Shown in pieces: positions 18,090 to 26,834 of a DNA stretch of 64,000 bases. How positions within the stretch are numbered: the stretch's first letter is position 1; every line of letters begins with the position of its first letter. The stretch is from Ga0077527 sp964533495 (GTDB lineage: Bacteria; Pseudomonadota; Gammaproteobacteria; Burkholderiales; SG8-41), in the NCBI GenBank assembly GCA_964533495.1, contig CAZHJU010000006.1:1-64000 (forward strand), written 5' to 3'. The notes under the pieces were generated by a model. That model had not been told where the DNA came from. It ran no database searches and was given only the letters and a program-made list of their open reading frames with translations. Made by a program: the position numbers and the translations under genes.

Positions 18090-19262
18090 TTATTTCTCCT
18101 GTCCGGTGGGTGTGCCGCGGCGCGCGCTGCCGCGGTTGATCCACGAGCCGCCGCCCATGATCATCGCGCAGGTCCAGAAAACCGGCGCCACGCCGCCGAC
18201 CGCGGCGCCGATGACGCCGAACGCGGAGGGCACGACGACGTGGGCGCCGTAGCTGACCGCGAGCCGCATCGAGATCGCCTCGGCCGAACGGCCCGGCGGC
18301 CCGGCGTTGAAGGCGAGGATCATCGACAGCGGCTGGCCGCAGCCGAGGCCGAGGCCCAGCACGAAGGCGGCGACGGCGAGCAGCAGGGCGCTGGTGGTCA
18401 GCGGAAAGGCCGTGAATGCCACCGCTGAAACCAGCAGCGCGCCGGCCAGCATCGCGCGCTCGCCGTAACGCTTGCTGATCGGCGGGATCGCCATCCGGGT
18501 GATGAAGGCCGCGGCGCCGAAGGCGCCCATGATCAGGCCGATGGTGGTCGCCGAGAATCCCAGGCTGTGGCCGTAGATCGGCATGTAGAGGTTGAACAGG
18601 TCGAGCCCGGTCATCACCGCGGCGTTCGACAGCAGCGCGTTGCGCATCGCCGGCAGCGCCAGCAGGTCCTTCATGTTGCGCGGCGCCTGCGGCCCGCCGC
18701 CGGCCGGCGCCGCCGCCGTGCCGGGGATGGTGTCGCGTTTCAGCACGACGGCCAGCCCGCAGAGCGCCGGAATCGCCGCCATGATCAGGAACGCGGGCTG
18801 GTGCGACAGCGTGTCGATCGCCAATCCGACGACGATCGGGCCCAGCACCGAGCCGGTGGATTCGCCGAGGCTGTAGAAACTGAAATTGCGGGTGCGGGTT
18901 TCGGCGCTGGACAGCACGCCGACCAGGTTTTGCGTGGCGACGACCCACAGCATGCTGGTCAGTCCCCACAGCGGCGCGACGATGAACAGAATCGCCAGCG
19001 ACGGAAAGAAAAACGGCAACACCAGGCTGATCGTGTAGCTGCCCAGCCCCCAGTACATCAGCAGCCGGTTGTCGAAACGGTCGGCGATGCGGCCGGCGGC
19101 GATCGCCAGCAGGAAGGGGAAGAGTCCATATAGCGCAAACAGGATGCCGGTTTCGAAGGGGCCGGCGCCCAGATCGACGGCATACAGCGTCATCAGGACG
19201 CGGCTGCCCTTCATCGTGATGAAGGCGATGCTGCAGAGGGAAAGAATCAGGACGAGGGGCAT
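18090..19262 (-). CDS. MFS transporter
   Basis: Inner-membrane carrier of 390 residues with about 12 hydrophobic segments and a loop 2-3 motif near residue 58 (GRIADRFDNR, the RxxDR/K-type MFS signature). The N-terminus (MPLVLILSLCSIAFITMKGSR) enters the membrane at once. It is the first gene of a two-gene unit with the SDR. Substrate or drug specificity cannot be stated. Confidence 0.85.
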   Translation of the reverse strand: MPLVLILSLCSIAFITMKGSRVLMTLYAVDLGAGPFETGILFALYGLFPFLLAIAAGRIADRFDNRLLMYWGLGSYTISLVLPFFFPSLAILFIVAPLWGLTSMLWVVATQNLVGVLSSAETRTRNFSFYSLGESTGSVLGPIVVGLAIDTLSHQPAFLIMAAIPALCGLAVVLKRDTIPGTAAAPAGGGPQAPRNMKDLLALPAMRNALLSNAAVMTGLDLFNLYMPIYGHSLGFSATTIGLIMGAFGAAAFITRMAIPPISKRYGERAMLAGALLVSAVAFTAFPLTTSALLLAVAAFVLGLGLGCGQPLSMILAFNAGPPGRSAEAISMRLAVSYGAHVVVPSAFGVIGAAVGGVAPVFWTCAMIMGGGSWINRGSARRGTPTGQEK

Positions 19263-19451
19263 GGCGGCCGCCGATTATAACGGCCGCCCCGGCGCCCGGT
19301 GGCGCCGGCCATATTGCGGATTCGATCCGTGGTCTTGCCAGGGCGCGGCTGCGCGCCTTCAGGCTGAGCCGGTTTCAGGTTCCCGGCGCAGCCGGTGCTG
19401 ACCGTTACCGGTCAATCAGCGCCCGTCATTGCCGCGGGCGTTGCGGGCCGG

Positions 19452-19658
19452 TCAGCCGGCGGTGCCGAGGCGCGCCGGCTTGGCTTTGGCTTCGTTGCCC
19501 AGGCCGTTCACGGCGGATTTGATGGCGCGGAAGGCGCTCACCATCAGGTCCACCAGGAATTCGCTCTGGCGCCTCTTGGCTTGGAGGCGAATGCGCTGGC
19601 TGGCGGGCAGCGGCAGCTGATTGATAAGATTGCTTACGGATGAGCTCTGTTTGTTCAT
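19452..19658 (-). CDS. small basic protein of unknown function
   Basis: 68-residue protein starting MNKQSSSVSNLINQLPLPAS; the start at 19658 follows GGGAG, while the frame extends six codons further upstream without a better site. It is rich in Arg, Lys, Gln and Ala with a predicted amphipathic helix (RIRLQAKRRQSEFLVDLMVSA). No domain recognised. An AT-rich leader of about 200 bases upstream suggests its own promoter. Coding status rests on the ribosome site and composition only. Confidence 0.5.
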   Translation of the reverse strand: MNKQSSSVSNLINQLPLPASQRIRLQAKRRQSEFLVDLMVSAFRAIKSAVNGLGNEAKAKPARLGTAG

Positions 19659-19950
19659 GGCCAATCTCCCAGTCAAGTTTTCCTAATGCTTCGCAATAAC
19701 TGTATCATTACAAAATGAATGATGTATTTCATTGTGTTACGGCTATAGATTAGAGCGTACTACGGGTCGATTGTTGCATCGCAATGGCTGTTATTTATTC
19801 AGTTTTCAGAAAAATAAAATTGATGTGAATATGGCCTGAGCGGCGCGATGCATCCGAATGCCGCCGGGATGACGGCAAATCCGTGAAGAGCTACCGGCCC
19901 GCGGCGCAGGGTCATTCGAGGGGCTTGCCGCCGTTTGCTGGCCCGCCGCC

Positions 19951-20739
19951 GTGCAGCCGGGCATCATGCCGGCCATGGACGGAACGCATGAACTTTCAGT
20001 GATTCGCGGCTGGGTCGATGCCGCGCAGCGCATCGTGGTGCTGACCGGCGCGGGCATCTCCACCGATTCGGGCATCCCGGATTTCCGCGGCCCGCAGGGC
20101 GTGTGGACGCTCAACCCGAAGGCGGAGCAGATGTCCGATATCCGCTGCTACGTGGCGGACCCCGAAGTGCGGCGGCTGTCCTGGCAGTCGCGGCTCGCGC
20201 ATCCGGCGTGGACCGCGGAACCCAATGCCGGCCACCGCGCGCTCGCGGAACTGGAACAGCGCGGCAAGCTGCACGTGCTGATCACGCAGAACATCGACGG
20301 TCTGCACCAGCGCGCCGGTGTGCCGGCGGACAAGGTGATCGAAGTGCACGGCACGCTGCACACGGTGATGTGCCTGGGCTGCGGCTGGCGCGGGCCGATG
20401 CAGGAAACGCTGGACCGCGTGCGCGCCGGCGAGGAAGACCCGCAATGCCTCGAATGCGGCGGCCTGCTGAAGAGCGACACCATTTCCTTCGGCCAGCAAC
20501 TGATCCCGGAAGTGATCGACCGCGCGATGCGCGTTGCCGGCGAAGGCGACCTGTTCATCGCCATCGGCTCGACGCTGCAGGTCTATCCGGTCGCGGCGGT
20601 GGTGCCGAAGGCGCTCGATGCCGGCGCGCGGCTGCTGATCATCAATGCCGGAGCGACGCAGTTCGACGATGTGGCGGATGCGGTGGTGCGGATGCCGATT
20701 GGGGAGGTGTTGCCGGGGTTGTGTGGGGTAGAAATCTAA
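19951..20739 (+). CDS. NAD-dependent protein deacylase, Sir2 family
   Basis: Sirtuin of 262 residues that removes acyl groups from lysines using NAD. Motifs are GAGIS (33-37), TQNIDGLH (112-119), the catalytic H133 and a four-cysteine zinc site C141, C144, C166, C169. The start is uncertain: GTG at 19951 gives the longest form, ATG at 19966 or 19975 (MDGTHELS) is equally plausible, and no strong ribosome site decides. Its 3' end runs into an AT-rich element. CobB-like by fold, but the acyl preference is not readable. Confidence 0.9.
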   Translation: MQPGIMPAMDGTHELSVIRGWVDAAQRIVVLTGAGISTDSGIPDFRGPQGVWTLNPKAEQMSDIRCYVADPEVRRLSWQSRLAHPAWTAEPNAGHRALAELEQRGKLHVLITQNIDGLHQRAGVPADKVIEVHGTLHTVMCLGCGWRGPMQETLDRVRAGEEDPQCLECGGLLKSDTISFGQQLIPEVIDRAMRVAGEGDLFIAIGSTLQVYPVAAVVPKALDAGARLLIINAGATQFDDVADAVVRMPIGEVLPGLCGVEI

Positions 20740-20774
20740 AAATATTCAACAAAAACAATTACTTATGTAAATTC
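20735..20774 (-). repeat. AT-rich dispersed element, copy F
   Basis: Read on the minus strand it gives ACATAAGTAATTGTTTTTG followed by TTGAATATTTTTAGA, closely matching copy D. It overlaps the stop codon of the sirtuin gene and precedes two low-GC small genes. The most divergent of the six copies. Confidence 0.4.
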
Positions 20775-20780
20775 CCCCCA

Positions 20781-21053
20781 ATGTCTTTAGTGCTTGCCAT
20801 TATCGCTTTCGGAATTGCGCTAATTTTCTTAGTGCGACTGTCCAATCAACAAAATCAGGAGTTGAGGCGAGAAGGACACGATCGGCGATATGGATCGTTT
20901 GGTGGGTTAAAAGGGGCATTTGCAGGTTTCTTTTTTGGCTCGCTCTCAAAATTCGAAGCAGCTACAGGGAAATTTCTGGCATTGGCTGTAATCGTATTTG
21001 TTATTTTCGTTCTTGGTTTTGTTGTCTTTGCAGTTATCAAAAATGCAATCTAA
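20781..21053 (+). CDS. small membrane protein of unknown function
   Basis: 90-residue protein with two hydrophobic segments, about residues 2-18 (SLVLAIIAFGIALIFLV) and 67-88 (LALAVIVFVIFVLGFVVFAVI), and a basic middle (QELRREGHDRRYGS). Codon use is distinctly AT-richer than the neighbours, suggesting recent acquisition. No clear ribosome site apart from a purine-poor CCCCCCA, so the start at 20781 is chosen by hydrophobicity. No family recognised. Confidence 0.45.
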   Translation: MSLVLAIIAFGIALIFLVRLSNQQNQELRREGHDRRYGSFGGLKGAFAGFFFGSLSKFEAATGKFLALAVIVFVIFVLGFVVFAVIKNAI

Positions 21054-21073
21054 ATCACGGTAGATATGTCATC

Positions 21074-21349
21074 GTGCAGTGGCTAATTCTCGGCGGTACG
21101 GGACTATTTCTGGCGGTCATGGTCTATCGTGTCGGCGCTCGTGTTTTTATCAGTGGTAAAGAGAAGCCTTGGAAAGTCGTTGGATCTCGCGTCGTCCTCT
21201 GCGAATTTGATCGCCTCGGGCCTCGGCTACCCGAGAAAGTTTTCGGGGTAATAGAGGCTTACGAGAACGGTGCATATCGACTGCGCTGCGATCCGTCGAT
21301 CTCATTCGCGCAACGCACGGAAATCGCGGCTTCTTTAACAGGCCCGTAG
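21074..21349 (+). CDS. small membrane-anchored protein of unknown function
   Basis: 91-residue protein with a GTG start, a single N-terminal membrane anchor (LILGGTGLFLAVMVYRVGARVF) and a soluble part of about 65 residues (VVGSRVVLCEFDRLGPRLPEKVFGVIEAYENG). It is moderately AT-rich like the preceding gene and ends at a REP-like unit. No family recognised and the ribosome site is weak. Confidence 0.4.
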   Translation: MQWLILGGTGLFLAVMVYRVGARVFISGKEKPWKVVGSRVVLCEFDRLGPRLPEKVFGVIEAYENGAYRLRCDPSISFAQRTEIAASLTGP

Positions 21350-21381
21350 GGCGGATAAGCCGCGCAGCGGCGCCATCCGCC
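21346..21381 (+). repeat. REP-like unit, left of RAYT
   Basis: 36-base imperfect palindrome starting GTAGGGCGGATAAGC and ending GCCATCCGCC. It is an inverted counterpart of the unit at 22005-22040. RAYT genes are characteristically flanked by such units. Confidence 0.8.
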
Positions 21382-21454
21382 GCATGTCACCGCGTCATCC
21401 TTACGATCCGGCATCGCGTTACGGGAATACCGTCACCCGAAAACGGTCTATCCT

Positions 21455-21988
21455 ATGCCGGACTACCGCCGCAATCGTGTCCCCGGCGGCACCTACTTCT
21501 TCACCGTCAACCTGCTCGAACGCCGGCGCCGGTTGCTGGTCGAGCATGTCGAGGCGTTGCGCACGGCTGTGCGCATGATTCGAAATCGGCAACCCTTTCA
21601 CATCGACGCCTGGGTGGTGCTGCCGGATCATCTGCATTGCCTGTGGACCTTGCCGCCGGGCGATGCCGATTATTCGGAGCGGTGGAAAGCGATCAAGACC
21701 GCTTTTGCCAAAGCCGTGCCGCGGGAGGAGTTGTTATCGGATGTGCGCCGTGCCAAGGGAGAGCGCGGTATCTGGCAGCGGCGATTCTGGGAGCACACGA
21801 TCCGCGACGAGCGCGACTATGCGGCACACATGGATTACATTTGTTTTAATCCGGTTAAACATGGATGGGTGAAACGGGTGGAGGATTGGCCTTATTCCTC
21901 GTTTCATCGCCATGTACGGGCTGGGATTTATCCGCTGGATTGGGGCGGTGGCGAGGTTGAGGGGGTGTTTGGGGAGCGTGATGGTTAA
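21455..21988 (+). CDS. REP-associated tyrosine transposase (RAYT)
   Basis: IS200-related single-strand DNA transposase of 177 residues that acts on REP palindromes and is usually domesticated rather than part of an IS. The HUH motif is DHLHCLW (H59 and H61), and the catalytic tyrosine is in the conserved DYICFNPVKHGWV block (Y128). The N-terminus MPDYRRNRVPGGTYFFTVNL is typical of the family. It is framed by inverted REP-like units at 21346-21381 and 22005-22040. The gene is intact. Confidence 0.92.
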   Translation: MPDYRRNRVPGGTYFFTVNLLERRRRLLVEHVEALRTAVRMIRNRQPFHIDAWVVLPDHLHCLWTLPPGDADYSERWKAIKTAFAKAVPREELLSDVRRAKGERGIWQRRFWEHTIRDERDYAAHMDYICFNPVKHGWVKRVEDWPYSSFHRHVRAGIYPLDWGGGEVEGVFGERDG

Positions 21989-22004
21989 TGGATATTTTGC
22001 GTTC

Positions 22005-22040
22005 GGCGGATAACGTCGCTGCGCTCCTCATCCGCCCTAC
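22005..22040 (-). repeat. REP-like unit, right of RAYT
   Basis: 36-base imperfect palindrome; on the minus strand it reads GTAGGGCGGATGAGG to GTTATCCGCC, matching the left unit in inverted orientation. Confidence 0.8.
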
Positions 22041-22082
22041 CAAAACAATAAAAACGGCGCACCGTTTTCGATGCGCCGTTTT
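22041..22082 (-). terminator. rho-independent terminator of the hydrolase gene
   Basis: Perfect 11-bp stem (arms 22051-22061 and 22072-22082, AAAACGGCGCA/TGCGCCGTTTT). On the minus strand it is followed by TTATTGTTTTG. It lies just past the stop codon of the minus-strand hydrolase and next to the right REP unit. Confidence 0.85.
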
Positions 22083-22099
22083 GCCTTCCGGCGGTGGCA

Positions 22100-23404
22100 T
22101 TATTTCTTCTTCACCGCTTTTTTCTTCGCCGGCTTTTTCGCAACCGCTTTTTTTTTGACGGGCTTCTTCGCCGCCGCCTTCGCCTTCATTCCCTTCGTCA
22201 GCACCCCGCGCAGCCAGGCCCAGGCCGCCGGTCCCCATTCGCGCTCGTTCTTCGCGGCGATATGGCCGTCGTCCGGGTACACCCGCGCGACGCGGCCGTC
22301 GGCCGGGCCGGATTCCAGCAGCATGTAAAGGTTGCCGATCGGCGTCAGGTGGTCGATCTTGCCGTTGACCATATACATCGGCATGGTCAGATTCTTCAGC
22401 AGATCCTGGTCCTTCAATGACCAGCGCAGGAACTCCATGCGCTGTTCTTCCTCGGTAATCTCTTTCAGCGGCGGCCGCGTGCCGCGCGGGCCGAACCAGT
22501 TGGTGCGGGCGCGTTCCATCGCGGCTTCGCGCCATTCGGCCCGTTCCTCCGGCGTGCCCCAGTAGCCGGCGCCGCCGGGGGCGCAGGCGATCAGACCCTT
22601 GATGCGCGCATCGTGCGCGGCGAGACGGATCACCCACAGGCCGCCGCGGCTGACGCCGAAGGCGCCGAGGCGATTGCCGTCGATTTCGGGGCGCTTCTGC
22701 AGCGCGTCCAGCGCGGCCTGCCAGGCGACGATGGCTTCCGGCGCATGCGGGAATGTGGTTTCGCCGGTCCCCGGCGCATCGACCACCAGCGCCGCCATGC
22801 CCTGCGACAGCGCGCCTTCGGCGTATTTCTCGCGGTCCTCTTTGTACATGTCGGCGCCGCACATCACCAGCACGGCCGGCACCCTGTTCGACTTCGACGC
22901 GCCTTTCGGCAGGCGCAGGTAGCCGGTGGCCTGCATGCCGTTTTTCCTGATGGTGATGGTCTGCGGTGGATCGGGCAGCAGCGCGGCCGATTTGCGGAAG
23001 CAGCGCAGGTAGTCCCCGTAGGACTGCGCCTTGAGCGGGCTCATGTCGGGCGGGCAGATCGACGAACCGGACCAGTACGGCGCCGGGAAACGCGCGAGGC
23101 TGTAATAACTCTTGGCCTGCACATAGGCCTGGCGCGCGCCGGTTTTGTCCTTGCGGGCGAGCAGGGCGTCGCCTTTTTTCTCGTACTCGGCGCCGACCGC
23201 GCTCCATACCGGCACCCAGTCTTCGTCCTCGGTGCTCTTGATGTTCGCGACCGTGTCGATCAGCAGCTGCATGTTGTCGATCAGGTTGAACCAGCGGCGG
23301 TAGAAGCCGCCGATGCTGACGGTGAACGGGTCCTCGCCCGAGCGCATTGGCAGCGATGCGAGGATCGCCACCTTGTTTTTTTGTGCCTGCGTGCCTGCCT
23401 TCAT
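22100..23404 (-). CDS. alpha/beta hydrolase with a lysine-rich C-terminal tail
   Basis: 434-residue serine hydrolase of the dienelactone/prolyl-oligopeptidase-like type. The nucleophile elbow is GVSRGG, and GAFGVSRGGLWVIRLAA marks the central sheet. The start at 23404 (MKAGTQAQ) follows GGGAGAGG; the frame continues upstream to 23557 without a site. Unusually, the protein ends in about 30 residues of KKPVKKKAVAKKPAKKK-type sequence, like the histone-H1-like tails of AlgP. There is no signal peptide. The tail may bind nucleic acid, membranes or polyanions; this is inference. Confidence 0.82.
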   Translation of the reverse strand: MKAGTQAQKNKVAILASLPMRSGEDPFTVSIGGFYRRWFNLIDNMQLLIDTVANIKSTEDEDWVPVWSAVGAEYEKKGDALLARKDKTGARQAYVQAKSYYSLARFPAPYWSGSSICPPDMSPLKAQSYGDYLRCFRKSAALLPDPPQTITIRKNGMQATGYLRLPKGASKSNRVPAVLVMCGADMYKEDREKYAEGALSQGMAALVVDAPGTGETTFPHAPEAIVAWQAALDALQKRPEIDGNRLGAFGVSRGGLWVIRLAAHDARIKGLIACAPGGAGYWGTPEERAEWREAAMERARTNWFGPRGTRPPLKEITEEEQRMEFLRWSLKDQDLLKNLTMPMYMVNGKIDHLTPIGNLYMLLESGPADGRVARVYPDDGHIAAKNEREWGPAAWAWLRGVLTKGMKAKAAAKKPVKKKAVAKKPAKKKAVKKK

Positions 23405-23670
23405 GTGCCTCTCCCGTGGATGACGCGATGGTCGTTCTGCCATGCGGCGCACATTCTGGCGCAGGGCCAAATTGGGCGCCACGGCGGCGGCGCATGTTGC
23501 GATGCAACTGGGTGTCTGACGGCATCGTGTCGATATGCCATTGATTTCATTCGTCAAATTTTCGGCGTGGGCGGGCGCGTTTCAGAATGCCCTGCAAATC
23601 CCTGCAACGAAGTTTCACACCGGGGCGGAGTCATGGGCCACAATGCTGACTTCATCTTGGAGGAGGTGAT

Positions 23671-24681
23671 ATGCGTAACCCATCGGGCAGCATCGTGCCG
23701 GGCTCGCGCCTGCGCGCAACGACAACAACAGCGTGCGCCGCAGTGTGCGCGGCCCTGCTGCAGGCCCTGCCCGCGGCGGCGGTCTATCCGGAGCGGCCGA
23801 TCCGCATGATCGTGCCGCAGGCCATCGGCAGCGCCACCGACAACGTGGCGCGCATCGTCGCCACCGAGATGGTGCGCGAGATCGGCCAGCAGATCGTCGT
23901 CGACAACCGCCCCGGCGGCGCGTTGCAACTGGGACTGGAGCTGACCGTGCAGGCGCCGGCCGACGGTTACACCATCGCCTATGCGCCGATCGGTGCGCTG
24001 GCGATCGCGCCGCACCTGATGGCGAAGCCGCCGGTCGACGCGGTGCGCGACCTGGGGCCGGTCGCGCAGACCGTCACCGGCCATCACGTCATCATGGCGA
24101 GTCCCAAGACGCCGTTCATGAACCTGCAGGACGTCATCGGCTACGCGAAAAAGAATCCCGGCAAGCTGTTCAACGCCTCGTCGAGCAACGGCTCGCCGGG
24201 GCACATCGGTTTCGAGCTGCTGAAATCGATGGCCGGCATCAATGTCGTGCACGTGCCGTACAAGGGCGGCGCCGCGGCGCTGGTCGACCTGATGGGCGGG
24301 CAGGTGCAGCTGATGATGGAAGGGCTCAACTCGGCGACGCCGCATGTGAAGGCGGGCCGCGTGCGCGGACTGGCGGTGACGGGCCCGAAACGCTCGCCGC
24401 TGTTTCCGGACGTCCCGACCGTGGCGGAGGCCGGCGTGCCGGATTACGTGGTGACGGTCTGGCACGGCGTGGTGGCGCCGGCGAAGACGCCGCGTGCGGC
24501 GATCGGGGTGCTCAATGCGATGGTCAACAAGGCGATCACCTCGCCCGAAGGCACGCGCCGGATCCTGGCGCTGGGTTCGGAGCCGTATCCCGGCACACCG
24601 GAGGATTTCTGGAAGCTGGTGCGCAGCGACCGCGAGCGCTGGGGCGAGGTCATCCGGCGCACCGGCGCGAAAATGGACTGA
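23671..24681 (+). CDS. Bug-family (TctC-like) periplasmic receptor
   Basis: 336-residue secreted receptor. The signal peptide has an unusually long basic N-region (MRNPSGSIVPGSRLRATT) and ends near ALPAAAVYP. Core blocks are IRMIVPQAIGSATDNVAR, IVVDNRPGGALQLG and VVHVPYKGGAAALVDLMGG. The start has a near-perfect anti-SD match (GGAGGAGGTGAT) directly before ATG. It is the first of two tandem Bug genes; the second begins 113 bases later. Confidence 0.9.
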   Translation: MRNPSGSIVPGSRLRATTTTACAAVCAALLQALPAAAVYPERPIRMIVPQAIGSATDNVARIVATEMVREIGQQIVVDNRPGGALQLGLELTVQAPADGYTIAYAPIGALAIAPHLMAKPPVDAVRDLGPVAQTVTGHHVIMASPKTPFMNLQDVIGYAKKNPGKLFNASSSNGSPGHIGFELLKSMAGINVVHVPYKGGAAALVDLMGGQVQLMMEGLNSATPHVKAGRVRGLAVTGPKRSPLFPDVPTVAEAGVPDYVVTVWHGVVAPAKTPRAAIGVLNAMVNKAITSPEGTRRILALGSEPYPGTPEDFWKLVRSDRERWGEVIRRTGAKMD

Positions 24682-24794
24682 CCGGCGGGAACCCACGGCA
24701 GGAACGGGATTGCCCGCGGGGCCCGGGCAGTCCTCCATGAAGAAGAAAGGAAAAAGGCCCGGTACCCATGGTTCTTTTGAGGAGGAGTCATCTG

Positions 24795-25766
24795 ATGAAG
24801 AGCATTGCATGCATCATTCTCGCCGGCTTCGCGCTGGCGGCAGGTACGGCGGCGGCGCAGAACTATCCCGGCGGCAAGCCGGTGCGCATCATGGTCGGCT
24901 ACACGCCCGGCGGCGGCGTCGACACCACGGCGCGCATGATGGCGCAGGCGCTGGGCGAGCTGTGGGGCGGCACGGTGATCGTGGAGAACCGCCCGGGCGC
25001 GGCCGGCAACATCGCCACCGAGGTGACAGCCAAGGCGCCGCCCGACGGCTACACGCTGGTGTTGTGCAACATCGGCTCGCATGCCATCACGCCGGCGCGT
25101 TTCGCGAAGCGGCTGACCTACGACCCGATCGGCGACTTCGCCTTCCCGATCAAGATCGGCGGCGTGCCCAACATCTTCATGGTCCATCCGTCAATGCCGA
25201 TCAGGACCCTGAAACAGTACATCGACTATGCGAAGAAAAATCCGGGCAAGCTCAACTTCGGCTCCTCCGGCGTCGGCGCCTCGCCGCACCTGTCGATCGA
25301 GCTGTTCAAGAGCATGACCGGCATCAACATCGTGCACGTGCCGTACAAGGGCGCCGCCGCGGCGCTGGCCGACGCGATCAGCGGCCACATGGAATCCTCG
25401 GTCGGCAACCTCGCCGGCGCGCCGCTGTCGGCGGTGAAGGCGGGGCGGGTGCGCGCGCTGGGCGTGACCTCGGCGGTGCGCAGCCTGCAGCTGCCGGACG
25501 TGCCGACCTTCGCCGAGGCCGGCGTGCCCGGATATGATGTGACCGGCTGGTACGGCCTGTGCACCCAGTCGAAGGTGCCGCAGCCGATCCTGGCCAAACT
25601 GCATGCCGACGGCGCGAAGGTGCTTGCCGGCCCGCTGAAAAAGCGGCTGGAGGACCAGGGCATCACGGTCGAGCAGGCGACGCCCGAGCAGTTCTCGGAG
25701 CACGTAAAATCGGAAATCGCGAAATGGACCAGGGTGGTGCGGGACGCGAAACTCTCGGGCGACTGA
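24795..25766 (+). CDS. Bug-family (TctC-like) periplasmic receptor
   Basis: 323-residue secreted receptor with signal peptide MKSIACIILAGFALAAGTAAAQ. The start at 24795 follows GAGGAG; an in-frame ATG nine codons earlier lacks a site. Blocks are VRIMVGYTPGGGVDTTAR, VIVENRPGAAGNIATEV and IVHVPYKGAAAALAD. It is the second of a tandem pair but differs widely from its neighbour, so this is not a recent duplication. A DinB gene follows 18 bases later. Confidence 0.9.
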   Translation: MKSIACIILAGFALAAGTAAAQNYPGGKPVRIMVGYTPGGGVDTTARMMAQALGELWGGTVIVENRPGAAGNIATEVTAKAPPDGYTLVLCNIGSHAITPARFAKRLTYDPIGDFAFPIKIGGVPNIFMVHPSMPIRTLKQYIDYAKKNPGKLNFGSSGVGASPHLSIELFKSMTGINIVHVPYKGAAAALADAISGHMESSVGNLAGAPLSAVKAGRVRALGVTSAVRSLQLPDVPTFAEAGVPGYDVTGWYGLCTQSKVPQPILAKLHADGAKVLAGPLKKRLEDQGITVEQATPEQFSEHVKSEIAKWTRVVRDAKLSGD

Positions 25767-25784
25767 AAAGGAGCGGCAATCCGG

Positions 25785-26297
25785 ATGGTGACGACCGACA
25801 TGGCGCGCATGCTGGCCCGCTACAAGACATGGTCGAACCGGCTCATGTTCGATGCGGTTGCCGCCCTGCCGGCGGGGGAGGCGGAGAAACCGCATCCCCC
25901 GCCGTTCCGCAACATGGTGCACGTGCTGAGCCACATCCACGTCATCGACCGCATCTGGCAGGCGCATCTCGAAGGCCGCGACCACGGCTACGAGGCGCGC
26001 AACACGAAGGATCATCCGCCGCTCGCCGGGCTGCGGCGGATGCAGCAGGAGATCGATGCCTGGTACGAGGTCTGGAGCGACGCGCAGACCGATGCCTCGC
26101 TGGCGGAAACCGTCGACTACGTGCTGGTCGGCGGCAACCGGGGCGCGATGACCCGCGGCGAAATCCTGCTGCACGTGGTGACGCATGCCGGCTACCACCG
26201 CGGCTATGTCGCCGAAATGATCTACCAGGTGCCGGGTTGCCGGCCGCCGGTGATGGACCTGCCGGTCTACATGCGTGAGGCGCGTGCGGCGGTTTGA
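25785..26297 (+). CDS. DinB-family protein
   Basis: 170-residue four-helix-bundle protein of the DinB/YfiT metal-binding superfamily. The metal-ligand histidines are plausible in HVLSHIHVIDRIW (about residues 46-52) and HVVTHAGYHRGYV (about 132-142). Members act as thiol-dependent S-transferases or are uncharacterised. The start follows GGAGCGGCAATCCGG. Only 18 bases separate it from the Bug gene, so the three genes from 23671 may be one unit, perhaps for one substrate. Confidence 0.85.
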   Translation: MVTTDMARMLARYKTWSNRLMFDAVAALPAGEAEKPHPPPFRNMVHVLSHIHVIDRIWQAHLEGRDHGYEARNTKDHPPLAGLRRMQQEIDAWYEVWSDAQTDASLAETVDYVLVGGNRGAMTRGEILLHVVTHAGYHRGYVAEMIYQVPGCRPPVMDLPVYMREARAAV

Positions 26298-26380
26298 CCG
26301 GCCGCGTCACGGCGATTAGCATCAAACCGTTCCTGCGCCGTCGGGCGCAGCCTGTCAATCTGCGAACAGGAGGACAAGCC

Positions 26381-26815
26381 ATGGCCGAACGTATGATTCG
26401 CGACATCATCCAGGGGCAGGATTTGCTGACGGCGCCGTCCGCCATGACCGTGGCCGAGGCGGCAGGCCTGATGAAACAGCGCAATGTCGGCGCGATGATG
26501 GTGGTCGATGATGGAAAGCTGGTCGGCATGTTCACCGAGCGCGATGCGCTGTTCCGCGTGCTGGCCGCGGGCCTGGACGGCGGTACCACCCCGCTGGCGC
26601 AGGTGATGACCCGCGATCCGAAGACCATATCGCCCGAGCGCTCGTTCGCCCACGCGCTGGGCTTCATGCACGAGGGCCGTTTCCGCCACCTGCCGGTGAC
26701 CGAGGACGGCCGTCCCGTCGGCATGATTTCGGTGCGCGACGCGATGGGCCCCGAACTCGAAGCCTTCGTCTACGAACTGCTGCGCCAGGAGCAGGTCAGC
26801 CAGATCCTCGCCTGA
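26381..26815 (+). CDS. CBS-domain pair protein
   Basis: 144-residue cytoplasmic protein made of two CBS domains, about residues 10-65 (TVAEAAGLMKQRNVGAMMVVDDGKLVGMFTERD) and 75-130 (ISPERSFAHALGFMHEGRFRHLPVTEDGRPVGM). CBS pairs bind adenine nucleotides and act as energy sensors. The start at 26381 follows AGGAGG; the frame is open to 26294 but that part is poor. Promoter-like GATTAGCAT lies about 65 bases upstream. Confidence 0.88.
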   Translation: MAERMIRDIIQGQDLLTAPSAMTVAEAAGLMKQRNVGAMMVVDDGKLVGMFTERDALFRVLAAGLDGGTTPLAQVMTRDPKTISPERSFAHALGFMHEGRFRHLPVTEDGRPVGMISVRDAMGPELEAFVYELLRQEQVSQILA

Positions 26816-26834
26816 GCGCGGAGCGGCCGGCGCG

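Noticed and set aside
24768..24794. Earlier ATG for the Bug receptor at 24768
   Set aside because: It adds nine basic residues before a good signal peptide, while GAGGAG lies at the proper distance from 24795.
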